Source of the DNA: Verrucomicrobiaceae bacterium E54
Lineage (GTDB): Bacteria > Verrucomicrobiota > Verrucomicrobiia > Verrucomicrobiales > Akkermansiaceae
Assembly (NCBI GenBank): GCA_022548915.1
Contig: JAKZES010000013.1
Coordinates: 1 to 64,000, forward strand
DNA: 64,000 nt
Reading direction: 5' to 3'
In this document: piece by piece, positions 1 through 8,617 of the stretch
How the letters are laid out: each line of letters opens with the position of its first letter
How positions within the stretch are numbered: position 1 is the stretch's first letter
The notes under the pieces: generated by a model
What the model saw: only the letters and a program-made list of their open reading frames with translations
What the model was told of the DNA's origin: nothing
The model's database searches: none
Made by a program: the position numbers and the translations under genes

Positions 1-1
1 A

Positions 2-18
2 CGGGCCTGGAAGGCCCG
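2..18. other. GC-rich hairpin at window edge
   Basis: A perfect 7-bp stem (CGGGCCT / AGGCCCG) with a 3-nt loop lies just past the stop codon of the minus-strand sulfatase. No T-tract follows it on either strand, so it may be a transcript-end hairpin rather than a classical rho-independent terminator. Nothing else is seen in bases 1-76. Confidence 0.3.
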
Positions 19-76
19 GCCACGTCCGCTTGCTCACCCCTTTCAACGGCACCCACCGACCTCCCGACTCACAGCG

Positions 77-1693
77 TCAGGGCAGCGGCGGCGGCCCGGC
101 AGATTCCCCGTCGCTCTTGCGGATCGGATACTTCGGCTGCCAGGTCGGGTGGTCCTCGCGCAACCAGCCATCGAGCCTGCCTGCCAATGACTTCACCATC
201 TCGGGTTCCGTGGCCCCGAGATCCTTCGCCTCCCCCGGATCGTCGGTCAGGCAGAACAGCGACCACGCATCCGTCTCATAGTCATAGCAGGCCTTGAAAC
301 GTTTGCCGCCGATCTCATCGACCACCCAGGCGCCCGGCTGGGCACGGCGGTCGAGGTAGCCGGGAAACAGGAAGAACACCGGACCGCGGTCGGCATCCGT
401 GCCCGGCTCGAGCATCTCCTTGGCGAAAGACTCCCCATCCAGCGGATGATCGGCAACCGGCGGCGTCCACCCGCCCCCGGCGAGTTCGAGCAAGGTCGGG
501 TAGTAGTCGACCGCGTGCACCATGCGGTCGCTGGTCCTGCCGGCGGGCAGCCTGCCCTTCCAATACGCGATCAGCGGCACCCGCGTTCCGCCTTCGGTGA
601 ACATGCCCTTCACGCCCTTCAGCGGGGCGTTGCTGGCGTGCGTGCCCCCGTTGTCGGAGGTGAAAAGAACGACGGTGTTACCGGCGATCGAGTCGGCGGG
701 ATCCCCGTCGCCATCCGGATCCTCGAGCAGGTCGAGCAGTCGGCCGACGTTCTCGTCGACGCCGGCGATGAAGCCGAGATACTCGGCCTGGCGGTTGTCG
801 GACGCCCGCTTCGCCGCCGCCTCGCGCAGGTCGGGCCGCGCCCGCACGGGTCCGTGCACGGCATAGGTGTGGAACTGCAGGTAGAAGGGCTTGCCGCCGG
901 CGGCGAGGGTGCCGACGGTTTCCCCGAGGGCATCGCCAAGGGCGTCGCTGATGTGTTTGGGGGTGCCGGCCAAGGACTCCGGCAGCCCGCGCTTCTTCAG
1001 GTAGGCCGCGTCATACGGCGCCGCCCAGCGGTCGAAGTGGCCGAGCCCGACGCCCTTGAAGCCCCATCCGTCCTTCTGCTTCGTGGCGAAACAGGTCGGC
1101 TGGTGACCCTGCTGATGACCACCGAGATTGATGTCGAAGCCCTGCTTCTGCGGCAACGTCTCCGGGCCGGAGTGACCGCCGACGTGATACTTCCCGATGT
1201 GAGCCGTGGTGTAGCCGTTCTTCTTGAGCGCCTCGGCGAGGGTCACCGCCTCCGCGGCGACGTCCTCGGTCTGCTCCGCGCCGAGAAACTTCGCATCCTG
1301 CTTGGAGATGCCGCCGCGACCATAGCGGTTGAGGCTGCCGACCACATAGACGTCGTTGTGGATGCGCGCCGGATACTGGCCGGTGAGCATCGCGGCGCGG
1401 GTCGGCGCGCAGTTCGGCTGGGCGTAGGCGTGGGTGAAACTCACTCCGCCCGCCGCCAGCTTCTCGAGGCTGGGGGTCTGATAGACCGCCGGCGCCGTCC
1501 CCAGCGTCGGCTGTTCGGCGCTGATGTGGTTCCAGCCGAGGTCATCGACCATGAAGACGATGACATTGGGCCTGCCGTCCGAAGCCGTGGCGAAGGAGGG
1601 CTTGTCCGCCGAAGCCGTGGCGAAGGAGGAAGGTTCCGCAGCGACGGCTAGGCCGATCGCAGCGAAACTCGTGGGAAGCAGACGGGAGAGCAT
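77..1693 (-). CDS. Exported sulfatase (formylglycine-dependent)
   Basis: Arylsulfatase-family hydrolase of about 538 residues that should cleave sulfate esters from glycans outside the cytoplasm. The start at 1693 is chosen because it gives a signal peptide (MLSRLLPTSFAAIGLAVAA). The longer frame begins with TTG and runs into the MFS gene stop. Visible motifs are the metal-binding N-terminus PNVIVFMVDDLGWNH (about residues 42-56), the maturation motif C95-A-P-T-R99 followed by AAMLTGQYPAR, HIGKYHVGG, and a later SDNGG. An imperfect 10-residue repeat (FATAS twice) sits between signal peptide and domain. It lies directly downstream of the MFS transporter on the same strand, so the two are probably cotranscribed. 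Substrate is unknown. Confidence 0.9.
   Translation of the reverse strand: MLSRLLPTSFAAIGLAVAAEPSSFATASADKPSFATASDGRPNVIVFMVDDLGWNHISAEQPTLGTAPAVYQTPSLEKLAAGGVSFTHAYAQPNCAPTRAAMLTGQYPARIHNDVYVVGSLNRYGRGGISKQDAKFLGAEQTEDVAAEAVTLAEALKKNGYTTAHIGKYHVGGHSGPETLPQKQGFDINLGGHQQGHQPTCFATKQKDGWGFKGVGLGHFDRWAAPYDAAYLKKRGLPESLAGTPKHISDALGDALGETVGTLAAGGKPFYLQFHTYAVHGPVRARPDLREAAAKRASDNRQAEYLGFIAGVDENVGRLLDLLEDPDGDGDPADSIAGNTVVLFTSDNGGTHASNAPLKGVKGMFTEGGTRVPLIAYWKGRLPAGRTSDRMVHAVDYYPTLLELAGGGWTPPVADHPLDGESFAKEMLEPGTDADRGPVFFLFPGYLDRRAQPGAWVVDEIGGKRFKACYDYETDAWSLFCLTDDPGEAKDLGATEPEMVKSLAGRLDGWLREDHPTWQPKYPIRKSDGESAGPPPLP
1579..1628. repeat. In-frame 30-bp direct repeat inside sulfatase
   Basis: The 20-mer ccgaagccgtggcgaaggag occurs at 1579-1598 and again at 1609-1628, giving a 30-bp period. 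On the coding strand it encodes the duplicated S-F-A-T-A-S segment between the signal peptide and the sulfatase domain. The period is a multiple of three, so the frame stays open. Confidence 0.75.
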
Positions 1694-1729
1694 CTTTCCA
1701 TTAAGGACTCCCGGCCGCCGATATTTCAA

Positions 1730-2980
1730 TCAAGCCGCCTTGGGCCTCTTCAGCGGCAGCACGATCAGTCCGGCGATCACGCAAAGAACGCCGCAGATCG
1801 TGAAGGCGAGCGGGAAGTTGCCCAGGTCGCCGAGCTTGCCGGCCAGCACGGGGCCGATCAGGCCGCCGATCGCATAGGCAAGGAACACCCAGCCGTAGTT
1901 CTGCCCGATGTGCTTTGCCCCGAAGGTCTCCGCCGTGATGGTCGGGAACAAGGCGAAGATGCCCCCGTAGTTGAAACCGATCAGCGCCGCTCCGATGAAC
2001 AGCAGGAAGGGCGTTCCGGCCATGAACTGGAAGCAGTAGACGATCAGCCCCTGCAGGATGGACATCAGGATGATCGAGCGCTTGCAGCCGAGCTTGTCGC
2101 CGATCATCCCCCAGATGATGCGGCCGAGGCCGTTGGCCAGCGCGTAGTACACCGCCGCCGCCGTGCCTGCCAGGGCGAGGGCCTTCTCGAGGTCATACCC
2201 GGACTCGACCAACGCCTCCTTCGGAAACTGCTTCATGATCCCGATGCTCATCAGGCCCGCCGCCGCACCGAAGGCAAAGGACAGCAGGATGGTGAAGTAC
2301 TGCGGAGTTCGTAGCATCGCGCCGCTTTCCAGCCCGGGGCCGTCGTCGACCGGTGCCGCCTTGGCCTTTGTCGCAACCGGCGGCGCCCAGCCCTCGGGCG
2401 GATAGAACATCCACAGGCTTCCGATGCCGATCACCAGGATGAAGGTGATGCCGTAGGCGATGAAGGTTCCTCCGATACCGATGGTGTCCAGCAGGTGCCC
2501 CCACTCGCCGGCAAGCTTGATCCACAGCATCGCGCCGAAGCCGAAGCCGGCCACCGCGAGGCCGGAGATGAGCCCCTTGCGGTGGGGATACCAGCGGACC
2601 CCGACGGCGATCGGCACGACATAGGAGAGACCGATGCCGGCACCGCCCATGATGCCGATGAAGATGAACAGGAGCGGGTAGCTCGTGCCTCCGAACAGTC
2701 CCGCCAGAATGTAGCCGAGCCCGAGCAGGGCCCCGCCCGCCATGCAGACGTTGCGCGGGCCGAACTTCGGCAGCAACCGACCGGCCAGCACCATCACGAT
2801 GGCAAAGGTGACCAGGCCCGCCGAGAACACGTTCTGGGTCTGGCTGACCGTCCATCCCACATCCTGAAGCGTCGGGGTAAAGGTCGACCAGGCGTAGATC
2901 GCGCCGAGGCAGTACTGGATCGCGATGGCCGCGATGACGATGTCGATGCGGGCGGCGGTGGGTGTTTCTTCGGTAGGCAT
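1730..2980 (-). CDS. MFS transporter, OFA (oxalate/formate antiporter-like) family
   Basis: Twelve-helix major facilitator permease of about 416 residues in the inner membrane. The N-terminus (AIQYCLGAIYAWSTFTPTLQ) and the loop segment VRWYPHRKGLISGLAVAGFG are typical of the OFA subfamily, which includes oxalate:formate and other small monocarboxylate transporters. The ATG at 2980 (MPTEETPTAARID) is preferred over the GTG at 3106 because it puts the first helix near the N-terminus and has a GGGGGTG purine run just upstream. The next gene, a sulfatase, begins 37 bp downstream, so the pair looks like one transcript. The substrate cannot be read from sequence. Confidence 0.87.
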   Translation of the reverse strand: MPTEETPTAARIDIVIAAIAIQYCLGAIYAWSTFTPTLQDVGWTVSQTQNVFSAGLVTFAIVMVLAGRLLPKFGPRNVCMAGGALLGLGYILAGLFGGTSYPLLFIFIGIMGGAGIGLSYVVPIAVGVRWYPHRKGLISGLAVAGFGFGAMLWIKLAGEWGHLLDTIGIGGTFIAYGITFILVIGIGSLWMFYPPEGWAPPVATKAKAAPVDDGPGLESGAMLRTPQYFTILLSFAFGAAAGLMSIGIMKQFPKEALVESGYDLEKALALAGTAAAVYYALANGLGRIIWGMIGDKLGCKRSIILMSILQGLIVYCFQFMAGTPFLLFIGAALIGFNYGGIFALFPTITAETFGAKHIGQNYGWVFLAYAIGGLIGPVLAGKLGDLGNFPLAFTICGVLCVIAGLIVLPLKRPKAA

Positions 2981-3127
2981 GGCTTTACACCCCCGTTGGC
3001 CCCAGGGGGCGCCGCGTTCATGCCGCCTGACCCGGTTCGTTAGAAGCCACGCAAAATCCGTGCGCAGGGAATCAGAAACCCGGCGGACTTCCGATCGGAC
3101 AATCACGTTCCGTTTGCCGGAAAGCCA

Positions 3128-3700
3128 CTAATCCCTACGTTTTCCCCCCTCGCGCAGGGTGGCGATGTCATCGGGATGGATGGCCCCATCCGGCAGCGGC
3201 CCGGTGTTCAGCAGCAGTTTGCAGTTCATCGAGCGGGCCTTCTTCAGCATGCCCATGACCTGATCCGGCGTCTTGTGCCGAGCCTCGTCGGCCTTCATGT
3301 AGCCCCGGCCCTGCGGCTGTTGGGTGTCGCAGATCTCGTTGTGCTTGTCCTTGTTGGCGGCCCATGCCCGGGCGACGAGGTCGGTGATGAAGTCGGTGTC
3401 GAATTTCTCCGGATCGAAGCGCCCGGTGAGCTTCTCGTAGTCTTTCACCGGGATCTTCTCACGGAACATCACCCACTCGTGGCGCCCGAGGATGGAGTAG
3501 AGCCCGTGGTGCATGAAGAGCCCGAACTCCGCCTGCCCGAACCAGGCCAATGCGGCGTCGATGGGCCTGCGATGCAAGGCGGTGGCAAAGTGGGCGAGAT
3601 GGGGTGGCACCTCCGCGCGACCGTTCCCAGCAAACAGGGGACCGGCAAGGGCGGTCGATGCCGCCGCCGTGGTCGTGGTGAGAAACTGGCGTCGTTGCAT
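3128..3700 (-). pseudogene. Internally deleted GH29 alpha-L-fucosidase
   Basis: About 190 residues where intact GH29 enzymes have roughly 450 or more. It starts with a Tat-like signal (MQRRQFLTTTTAAAS). It continues with a normal GH29 N-terminus (WFGQAEFGLFMHHGLYSILG, then a KFDTDFITDLV segment). It then jumps straight to a segment normally found near the domain end (AWAANKDKHNEICDT, then LLLNTGPLPDGAIHPDDIAT). The centre of the barrel is missing, including the H-H-D-G/S-F strand and the nucleophile Asp strand (W-F-D). The C-terminus also stops soon after TLREGGKR. The frame remains open across the junction near residue 107, so a short protein could still be made, but it cannot be a working fucosidase. 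Sixty-six bases separate it from the hsdR stop. Confidence 0.8.
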
Positions 3701-3766
3701 GGCGGCGATACGGCTGTCTTCCACCACCTCCTGTTAATCGACCGCCTCCTCCGACATCCACCCACC

Positions 3767-6706
3767 TCACGCCACCTCATCCCCCATCGTCAGGCGGAAG
3801 AGGGCGTCGGCGAGGGCTCGCTTGAAGTCCTTGTTGTTGGCGTAGAGCTTGTAGAGCTGGGTGTGGTCCTTCATCAGGCCGAGCATGGCCGTCTTGAGGG
3901 CGTCGTCGTGGGCGATGCGGATGGTCTGCTCGTTCTGCTTGCTGGACTTGGCGTTCTGGAAGCTCTCGTTGCCCCGGATCTTCTGCTGCAGCTCGTTCAT
4001 GGTCTTCCGCAGGCGGTCCTCGTCCTCCCAGGCGATGTTGCCGAACTGGTCGTTGAAGCTCCTGATGATGTTCGAGAGCAGGTCGAAATCGGGCTCCTGC
4101 CTCCCGCCGCCACCGCCGACAGGGACCGGCTCCAGCGTCTCATCGCCTTCGAGGATGATGTCGTTGGTGGCCTGCTTCTCGACCCGGTAGGAATCCATGT
4201 CGATTGCCTCCATGATGCCGGCGGCAAGGTCGGGATCCTCTGGTGAAGGGAGTTTGTGGACCAGGAAGCGGAGGAAGGTCGCCAGCTTCTCCCATTCCAG
4301 GTTCTTGAAGGGCAGGATGCCGCCGAGGAAATTGTAGGTCCGCACGAAGGCCTTGGCGTTGCCCTTGAACTTGATCTGTCCGTCTTCGTCGAGCTCCTCC
4401 TTGTAGCAGGCGGCACAGGCGTCGAGGATCACATCGAGGTCGTAGCGGGACGCGTCCTGGAGAAACTTCGAGACGAAGGTGTCCACCTCTTCCTGTCCGT
4501 AGACTTGGGCGGCATCGAGTTCGGCCTTGAGGTCGTGGAGCTTGTTGGGGTCGGTCTCTTCGCTGAGGATCGTCGTCTTGTAGTAGGGCTCGAAGGACTT
4601 GCGGATTGGTTCGGCGTCGTTGTGGAAGTCGAGAACGAAGGTGTCGCGTTTCACACCCGGGATGGTGCGATTGAGCCGTGACAGTGTCTGAACCGCCTGC
4701 ACGCCGGCCAGCTCCTTGTCCACATACATGGTGTGGAGCAGCGGCTGGTCGAAGCCGGTCTGGAACTTCTCGGCGACGATCAGGAAGCGGTATTCTTCCT
4801 TCTCAAACTCGTCGGGGATCTTGGCCCCGGCGAAGCCGTTCATGCTGTCCTCGGTGTATTTCTCGTCCTGGTATTTCTTCTCTCCAGTAAAGGCGACCAG
4901 GGCCTTGTAGGGGCTCCGTCGTTCGGCGAGGTAGGCGACGATGGCGAGCTTGTATTGGATCGCCCGCTCGATCCCGGAAGTCACGACCATCGCCTTGGCC
5001 TTGCCGTTGATCTTCCGCTTGGCGATCACCTCGTCGTGGAAGTGGTCGACCATGATCTCGGCCTTCATGCGGATGGCGTGCTCGTGGCTTTCCACGAACT
5101 TCTTCAGCTTCTTTCGGGCCTTGCGGGCATCAACCTCGGGGTCGTCCTCGACCTTCTTGAGCAGCTTGTAGTAGCTCGACCAGGTCGTGTAGTTCTGCAG
5201 CACGTCGAGGATGAAGCCCTCGTCGATGGCCTGCCGCATGGTGTAGGGGTGGAAGGGACCGAAGGTCCCGTCCGGCTGCTTCACGCCGAAGAGCTCGAGG
5301 GTCTTGTTCTTGGGCGTGGCGGTGAAGGCGAAGTAGCTGGCGTTATCGAGAAACTTGCGGCTTTCGATGATCTTGTTCAGTCGGTCTTCGTCGGTCTCGT
5401 AGAACTCTTCGTCGTCGTCCCGGAGGGTCTCGTTGAGCTTGGCGGCGGTCTGCCCGCCCTGGCTGGAGTGGGCCTCGTCGATGATGATCGCGAAGTTGTT
5501 GCCGGGCAGTGAGCGGATGTCATCGCAAACGAAGGGGAACTTCTGGATCGTGGTGATGATGATCTTCTTCCCGTTCTGGAGGGCCAACTTGAGCTGCTTG
5601 GAGCCCTGGGTGATGGCTTCCACGACGCCGGCGACGCGGGCGAACTGGGCGATGTTGTCGCGGAGCTGCTTGTCGAGGACCCGGCGGTCGGTGACGACGA
5701 TGATGGAGTCGAAGACCGGATCGGTGGCTACCTGGCCGCGTAGCTCGGTGAGCTGGTGGGCGAGCCAGGTGATCGAGTTCGACTTTCCGGAGCCGGCGGA
5801 GTGCTGGACGAGGTAGCGTTTCCCCGGGCCGTTGGTCGCGGCATCGGAAAGGAGCTTGGTCACCACGTCGAGCTGGTGGTAGCGGGGGAAGATCTGCTTC
5901 CGCTTCTTCCGCTTCGTCTTGGGGTCCTCCTCGGTGATGATCTGGGCGAACTTCTCGATGATGCGGCCGAAGACCTCCTTGGTGAGAATCTCCTTCCACA
6001 GGTAGTCGGTCTTGAGTCCGTCGGGATTCGGCGGGTTGCCGGCTCCGTCCTTCCAGCCCTTGTTGAAGGGGAGGAAGACCGACCGCTCGTCGGCGAGGGC
6101 GGTGCAGAAAGCCACCGTCTGGTCATCAACGGCGAAATGCACCAGGCAGACCCCGAACTTGAAGAGCGGCTCGGTGGTCGGGCGGTCCCGTTGATACTGG
6201 CGGATCGCGTCCTTGGTGGACTGCTTGGTGAGCGAGTTCTTCAGCTCGAAGGTGGCGATCGGGAGTCCGTTGAGGAAGACCACCATGTCGAGCGAGCGGG
6301 CCTGCTCGTCCTGGGAGTAGCGGAGCTGACGGGTGACCACCCACCGGTTGGCGGCGTGATTCTTCCCGGCCTGCTCGTTGTGGGCACTGGGGGTCGGGTA
6401 GTAGAGGCGGATCTTGGCCACGGCCTGATGCCCGAAGCCGCTGCGAAGCACGTCCACCACACCCCGCTTCCGGATCTCGGCAGAAAGGCGGGACAGGAAC
6501 TTGGTGCGTGATGCTTCCTCCTGCCCGATCCCGAGCTTCTTCACGATCTCGGGCTGGGTGGCCTCGAGAAATCCCATCAAGTGCGGCACGTCGAGGCACA
6601 GCGTGCGGTCGTAGTCGGCCGGGTCGCCCTTCGCGTAGCCGTTGGCGTCGAGCAGGTGAGACTCGATCAGGGCTTCGAGGGAGGCTTCGTTGAGGGAGGA
6701 GGGCAT
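3767..6706 (-). CDS. hsdR: Type I restriction endonuclease subunit R (HsdR)
   Basis: Motor/nuclease subunit of a type I restriction-modification complex, about 979 residues, which translocates and cleaves DNA lacking host methylation. The N-terminal PD-(D/E)xK nuclease is visible as SLDMVVFLNGLPIATFELKN (D about 140, E154, K156). The SF2 helicase follows with Walker A SAGSGKS (about 303-309), DEAH box IIIDEAHSSQGG (about 410-413) and motif VI-like QTLSRLNRT. The start at 6706 (MPSSLNEASLEALI) is preferred; the longer frame overlaps the upstream PIN-like gene. It is the last gene of the operon hsdM-hsdS-OLD-like-XRE/ImmA-PIN-hsdR, separated from hsdS by about 3.7 kb of other genes. No frameshift is seen. 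Confidence 0.96.
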   Translation of the reverse strand: MPSSLNEASLEALIESHLLDANGYAKGDPADYDRTLCLDVPHLMGFLEATQPEIVKKLGIGQEEASRTKFLSRLSAEIRKRGVVDVLRSGFGHQAVAKIRLYYPTPSAHNEQAGKNHAANRWVVTRQLRYSQDEQARSLDMVVFLNGLPIATFELKNSLTKQSTKDAIRQYQRDRPTTEPLFKFGVCLVHFAVDDQTVAFCTALADERSVFLPFNKGWKDGAGNPPNPDGLKTDYLWKEILTKEVFGRIIEKFAQIITEEDPKTKRKKRKQIFPRYHQLDVVTKLLSDAATNGPGKRYLVQHSAGSGKSNSITWLAHQLTELRGQVATDPVFDSIIVVTDRRVLDKQLRDNIAQFARVAGVVEAITQGSKQLKLALQNGKKIIITTIQKFPFVCDDIRSLPGNNFAIIIDEAHSSQGGQTAAKLNETLRDDDEEFYETDEDRLNKIIESRKFLDNASYFAFTATPKNKTLELFGVKQPDGTFGPFHPYTMRQAIDEGFILDVLQNYTTWSSYYKLLKKVEDDPEVDARKARKKLKKFVESHEHAIRMKAEIMVDHFHDEVIAKRKINGKAKAMVVTSGIERAIQYKLAIVAYLAERRSPYKALVAFTGEKKYQDEKYTEDSMNGFAGAKIPDEFEKEEYRFLIVAEKFQTGFDQPLLHTMYVDKELAGVQAVQTLSRLNRTIPGVKRDTFVLDFHNDAEPIRKSFEPYYKTTILSEETDPNKLHDLKAELDAAQVYGQEEVDTFVSKFLQDASRYDLDVILDACAACYKEELDEDGQIKFKGNAKAFVRTYNFLGGILPFKNLEWEKLATFLRFLVHKLPSPEDPDLAAGIMEAIDMDSYRVEKQATNDIILEGDETLEPVPVGGGGGRQEPDFDLLSNIIRSFNDQFGNIAWEDEDRLRKTMNELQQKIRGNESFQNAKSSKQNEQTIRIAHDDALKTAMLGLMKDHTQLYKLYANNKDFKRALADALFRLTMGDEVA

Positions 6707-6722
6707 GGGGCCGAGAATCGGA

Positions 6723-7217
6723 TTAGTCAGTCGCCAGCACGAACCGGGCACGCTCAGCCCGGAGCATCGAATACAGGTTCGTCCACTCGACGTCCATGGC
6801 TTGGCACACGTTCGGGATCTTCACCTTGCGGCTATTCTCCGGGACCGGAACTTCGTGGGTGACGACCTTGTGATCGTGGGCTTTTGCACAGGCAATCAAG
6901 AGCGGATCCGCCTTTGCGAAGAAGTTGGCCCGGTGTTCCTCCTTGTAGTCCTGGGCCATCACCCAAGCCGTAACCTCCCTCATCGCTACGGCGGTCGCGG
7001 CATCGGGTGCGAGAAACATCCCGGAGGCGTCCCTTACCGCCCACTCCGAAAGTTCATCCGTTTGACGACGCAGTTCGGTCGACACCGCCTCGATACTCAG
7101 GACGGAACCTTCTCCGATCTTGAGCACCAACCAGTCCCAAAAACCGGGGCACACCTCAAAAGAGTAGTGAGCGTTCTTGGCTTCGATCAGCGTGTTGGAA
7201 TCGAGAAGGTACGCCAT
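6723..7217 (-). CDS. DUF4411 family PIN-like protein
   Basis: A 164-residue protein resembling the DUF4411 group of PIN-like nucleases, often annotated as toxins of toxin-antitoxin pairs. The acidic start LLDSNTLIEAKN and the later FFAKADPLLIACAKAH carry the Asp residues expected of a PIN-fold metal site, and KVVTHE follows. The ATG at 7217 overlaps the upstream stop in a TGATG arrangement, which implies translational coupling; the GTG at 7220 is less likely. It directly follows an XRE-ImmA/IrrE gene, the usual partner for this family, and precedes hsdR by 16 bp. RNase activity is inferred from family only. Confidence 0.78.
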   Translation of the reverse strand: MAYLLDSNTLIEAKNAHYSFEVCPGFWDWLVLKIGEGSVLSIEAVSTELRRQTDELSEWAVRDASGMFLAPDAATAVAMREVTAWVMAQDYKEEHRANFFAKADPLLIACAKAHDHKVVTHEVPVPENSRKVKIPNVCQAMDVEWTNLYSMLRAERARFVLATD

Positions 7218-8371
7218 CACACCGAGAACTTGAGTTCGCTGGCAAACTTCCGAAACGTCTCTACCTTGCTGAAGCCCAACAGAGAAAGAGCGTCACGAAT
7301 CAACGTTCGCCCCTCGAGCGTGCTGGCCACAAGAGCCCGGGAAAACCGGGGACCTATTCGGCCCGGCTGGTTCCTGTAAAAGTCGCCACCGGAAGCCCTC
7401 GGAGAATCGGCATGCTGATCGAGCCGCTCCTCATACCAAGCCTTGAACTGGTTGCGATTGATCTGCCCGATGTCGTGGAGACGGCGGATAATCACAAGGT
7501 CGCTGACCCGATACCGTCTGCGGAGCCTTTCGACGAGTTGACCGGGCTCGGACTCGTCTTGCTGAACCAGTTCCCGGAGCTCTTGGATCGGGACCAAATA
7601 CTCGGCAGCAACCGCGTTGCAGTACGCCTCCACACGCTGATCGCGGGGGCTGTACGTGTTCTCCAAGTTGAAAATGGCGGACTGCCCCACCCACAGATGT
7701 ACGACTTCGTGGATCAAGGTGAAGATCTGGGCGGCCTTGAAGTCCGCAGCATTCACAAAGATCAGCGGAGCGTATTCATCGACCAAGGCAAACCCGCGGA
7801 ACTCCTCGGGGTCCAGTTTTCGCCGTGTCGCATTTCCGACAATACCGGCCCGCACGACCAGAATCCCGATGGCCTCGATCGCAGCACAAAGGTCGTTCAA
7901 GACGCCCTCGAGCGTTCGCTCGGTGCTTTCGGACGGGTGAAAACCGAGTTCGCGGCGAATCGCGGTGGCAACCCTCTCAGGGGACTGGCCGACATCCACG
8001 CTGTTAACAAAACCCAGCGGCTCCTCTTCCTCGGCGACAAGATAATCCCGGAACCAGTCCTGTCGCCTCAAGCTCTGATGGAGGACGTCAATCAAGTCGG
8101 GGCTCGGCCGTCCGACTGCTCTGCCACGGTGGGTCCGGAAGTCCGGAATCGGCAGCCGTTCTTCCGGCGGAGACTCCAGGAACAAATACCCGAAAGGCGT
8201 TCGGGTCGCCGCGGCGACCTTCTCGGCCTGCTTCCAGGTCAGCTCACCTTCCTCCTCCCAGCCAGCGACCTTCTCGACGCTCGTGCCAACCTTCTTCGCC
8301 AAGTCCTCGCGGCTGAGCTGGCCGCGGTCGCGGGCCCAGGCGAGCACTTCAGGTTGGAGAGTGATCTTCAT
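7217..8371 (-). CDS. XRE-type HTH plus ImmA/IrrE metallopeptidase
   Basis: A 384-residue two-domain regulator. Residues about 8-62 form a Cro/C1-type helix-turn-helix (LSREDLAKKVGTSVEKVAGW). The C-terminal half is an ImmA/IrrE (COG2856) zinc peptidase with H221-E-V-V-H225 in TLIHEVVHLWVG and a probable third ligand E248 in EAYCNAVAAEYLVP. Proteins of this build commonly act as antitoxin or repressor and can cleave a repressor partner. Here the gene is translationally coupled to the DUF4411 gene, which makes a toxin-antitoxin-like module likely. It lies inside a type I restriction operon between a DUF262 remnant and the PIN-like gene. Confidence 0.88.
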   Translation of the reverse strand: MKITLQPEVLAWARDRGQLSREDLAKKVGTSVEKVAGWEEEGELTWKQAEKVAAATRTPFGYLFLESPPEERLPIPDFRTHRGRAVGRPSPDLIDVLHQSLRRQDWFRDYLVAEEEEPLGFVNSVDVGQSPERVATAIRRELGFHPSESTERTLEGVLNDLCAAIEAIGILVVRAGIVGNATRRKLDPEEFRGFALVDEYAPLIFVNAADFKAAQIFTLIHEVVHLWVGQSAIFNLENTYSPRDQRVEAYCNAVAAEYLVPIQELRELVQQDESEPGQLVERLRRRYRVSDLVIIRRLHDIGQINRNQFKAWYEERLDQHADSPRASGGDFYRNQPGRIGPRFSRALVASTLEGRTLIRDALSLLGFSKVETFRKFASELKFSV

Positions 8372-8400
8372 TGGCGTCGAGGCAGATTATCGCAGGGGCT

Positions 8401-8505
8401 CTAGGATGTCGAACCGGACGGCATCTGGGTCAGGTCGCCGGCCTCGATCCAGCTCAGGAGCGTCTGGATCGGGTGCTGATTGACGGAGTAACGGGGCTGG
8501 GACAT
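8401..8505 (-). pseudogene. N-terminal remnant of a DUF262 (GmrSD-type) gene
   Basis: A 34-codon frame from ATG at 8505 to TAG at 8401. Its first 24 residues (MSQPRYSVNQHPIQTLLSWI and EAGD) match the very characteristic N-terminus of DUF262 proteins, where the family continues with an I-P-E-I-Q-R-P-F motif. Here homology stops at E-A-G-D and continues L-T-Q-M-P-S-G-S-T-S-stop. The divergence begins exactly at a TGGGTCAGGTC motif (8426-8436) seen at two other non-coding sites in this window. It lies in the 246-bp gap between the OLD-like and XRE-ImmA genes. The conserved DUF262 core is absent, so it is a relic. The match is from memory of the family, not from a search. Confidence 0.65.
8426..8436. 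repeat. TGGGTCAGGTC motif, copy 1
   Basis: An 11-mer present identically at three sites outside intact genes here (8426, 14053, 62268). This copy marks the point where the DUF262 remnant loses homology. It may be part of a REP-type element. Confidence 0.4.
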
Positions 8506-8550
8506 TGGGATCTTGATATGAGAAATGGCGAGCTTATGCTCACGACAAAT

Positions 8551-8574
8551 CTGAATGCTGGCCTGAATGCTGGC
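8551..8574. repeat. 12-bp tandem duplication
   Basis: Two exact adjacent copies of ctgaatgctggc in the gap upstream of the DUF262 remnant and just past the end of the OLD-like gene. No further copies follow. Confidence 0.7.
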
Positions 8575-8617
8575 TTGACCGGGTAGTAGGATTCCACCGG
8601 GGGCCGCAAGGCCCCCT

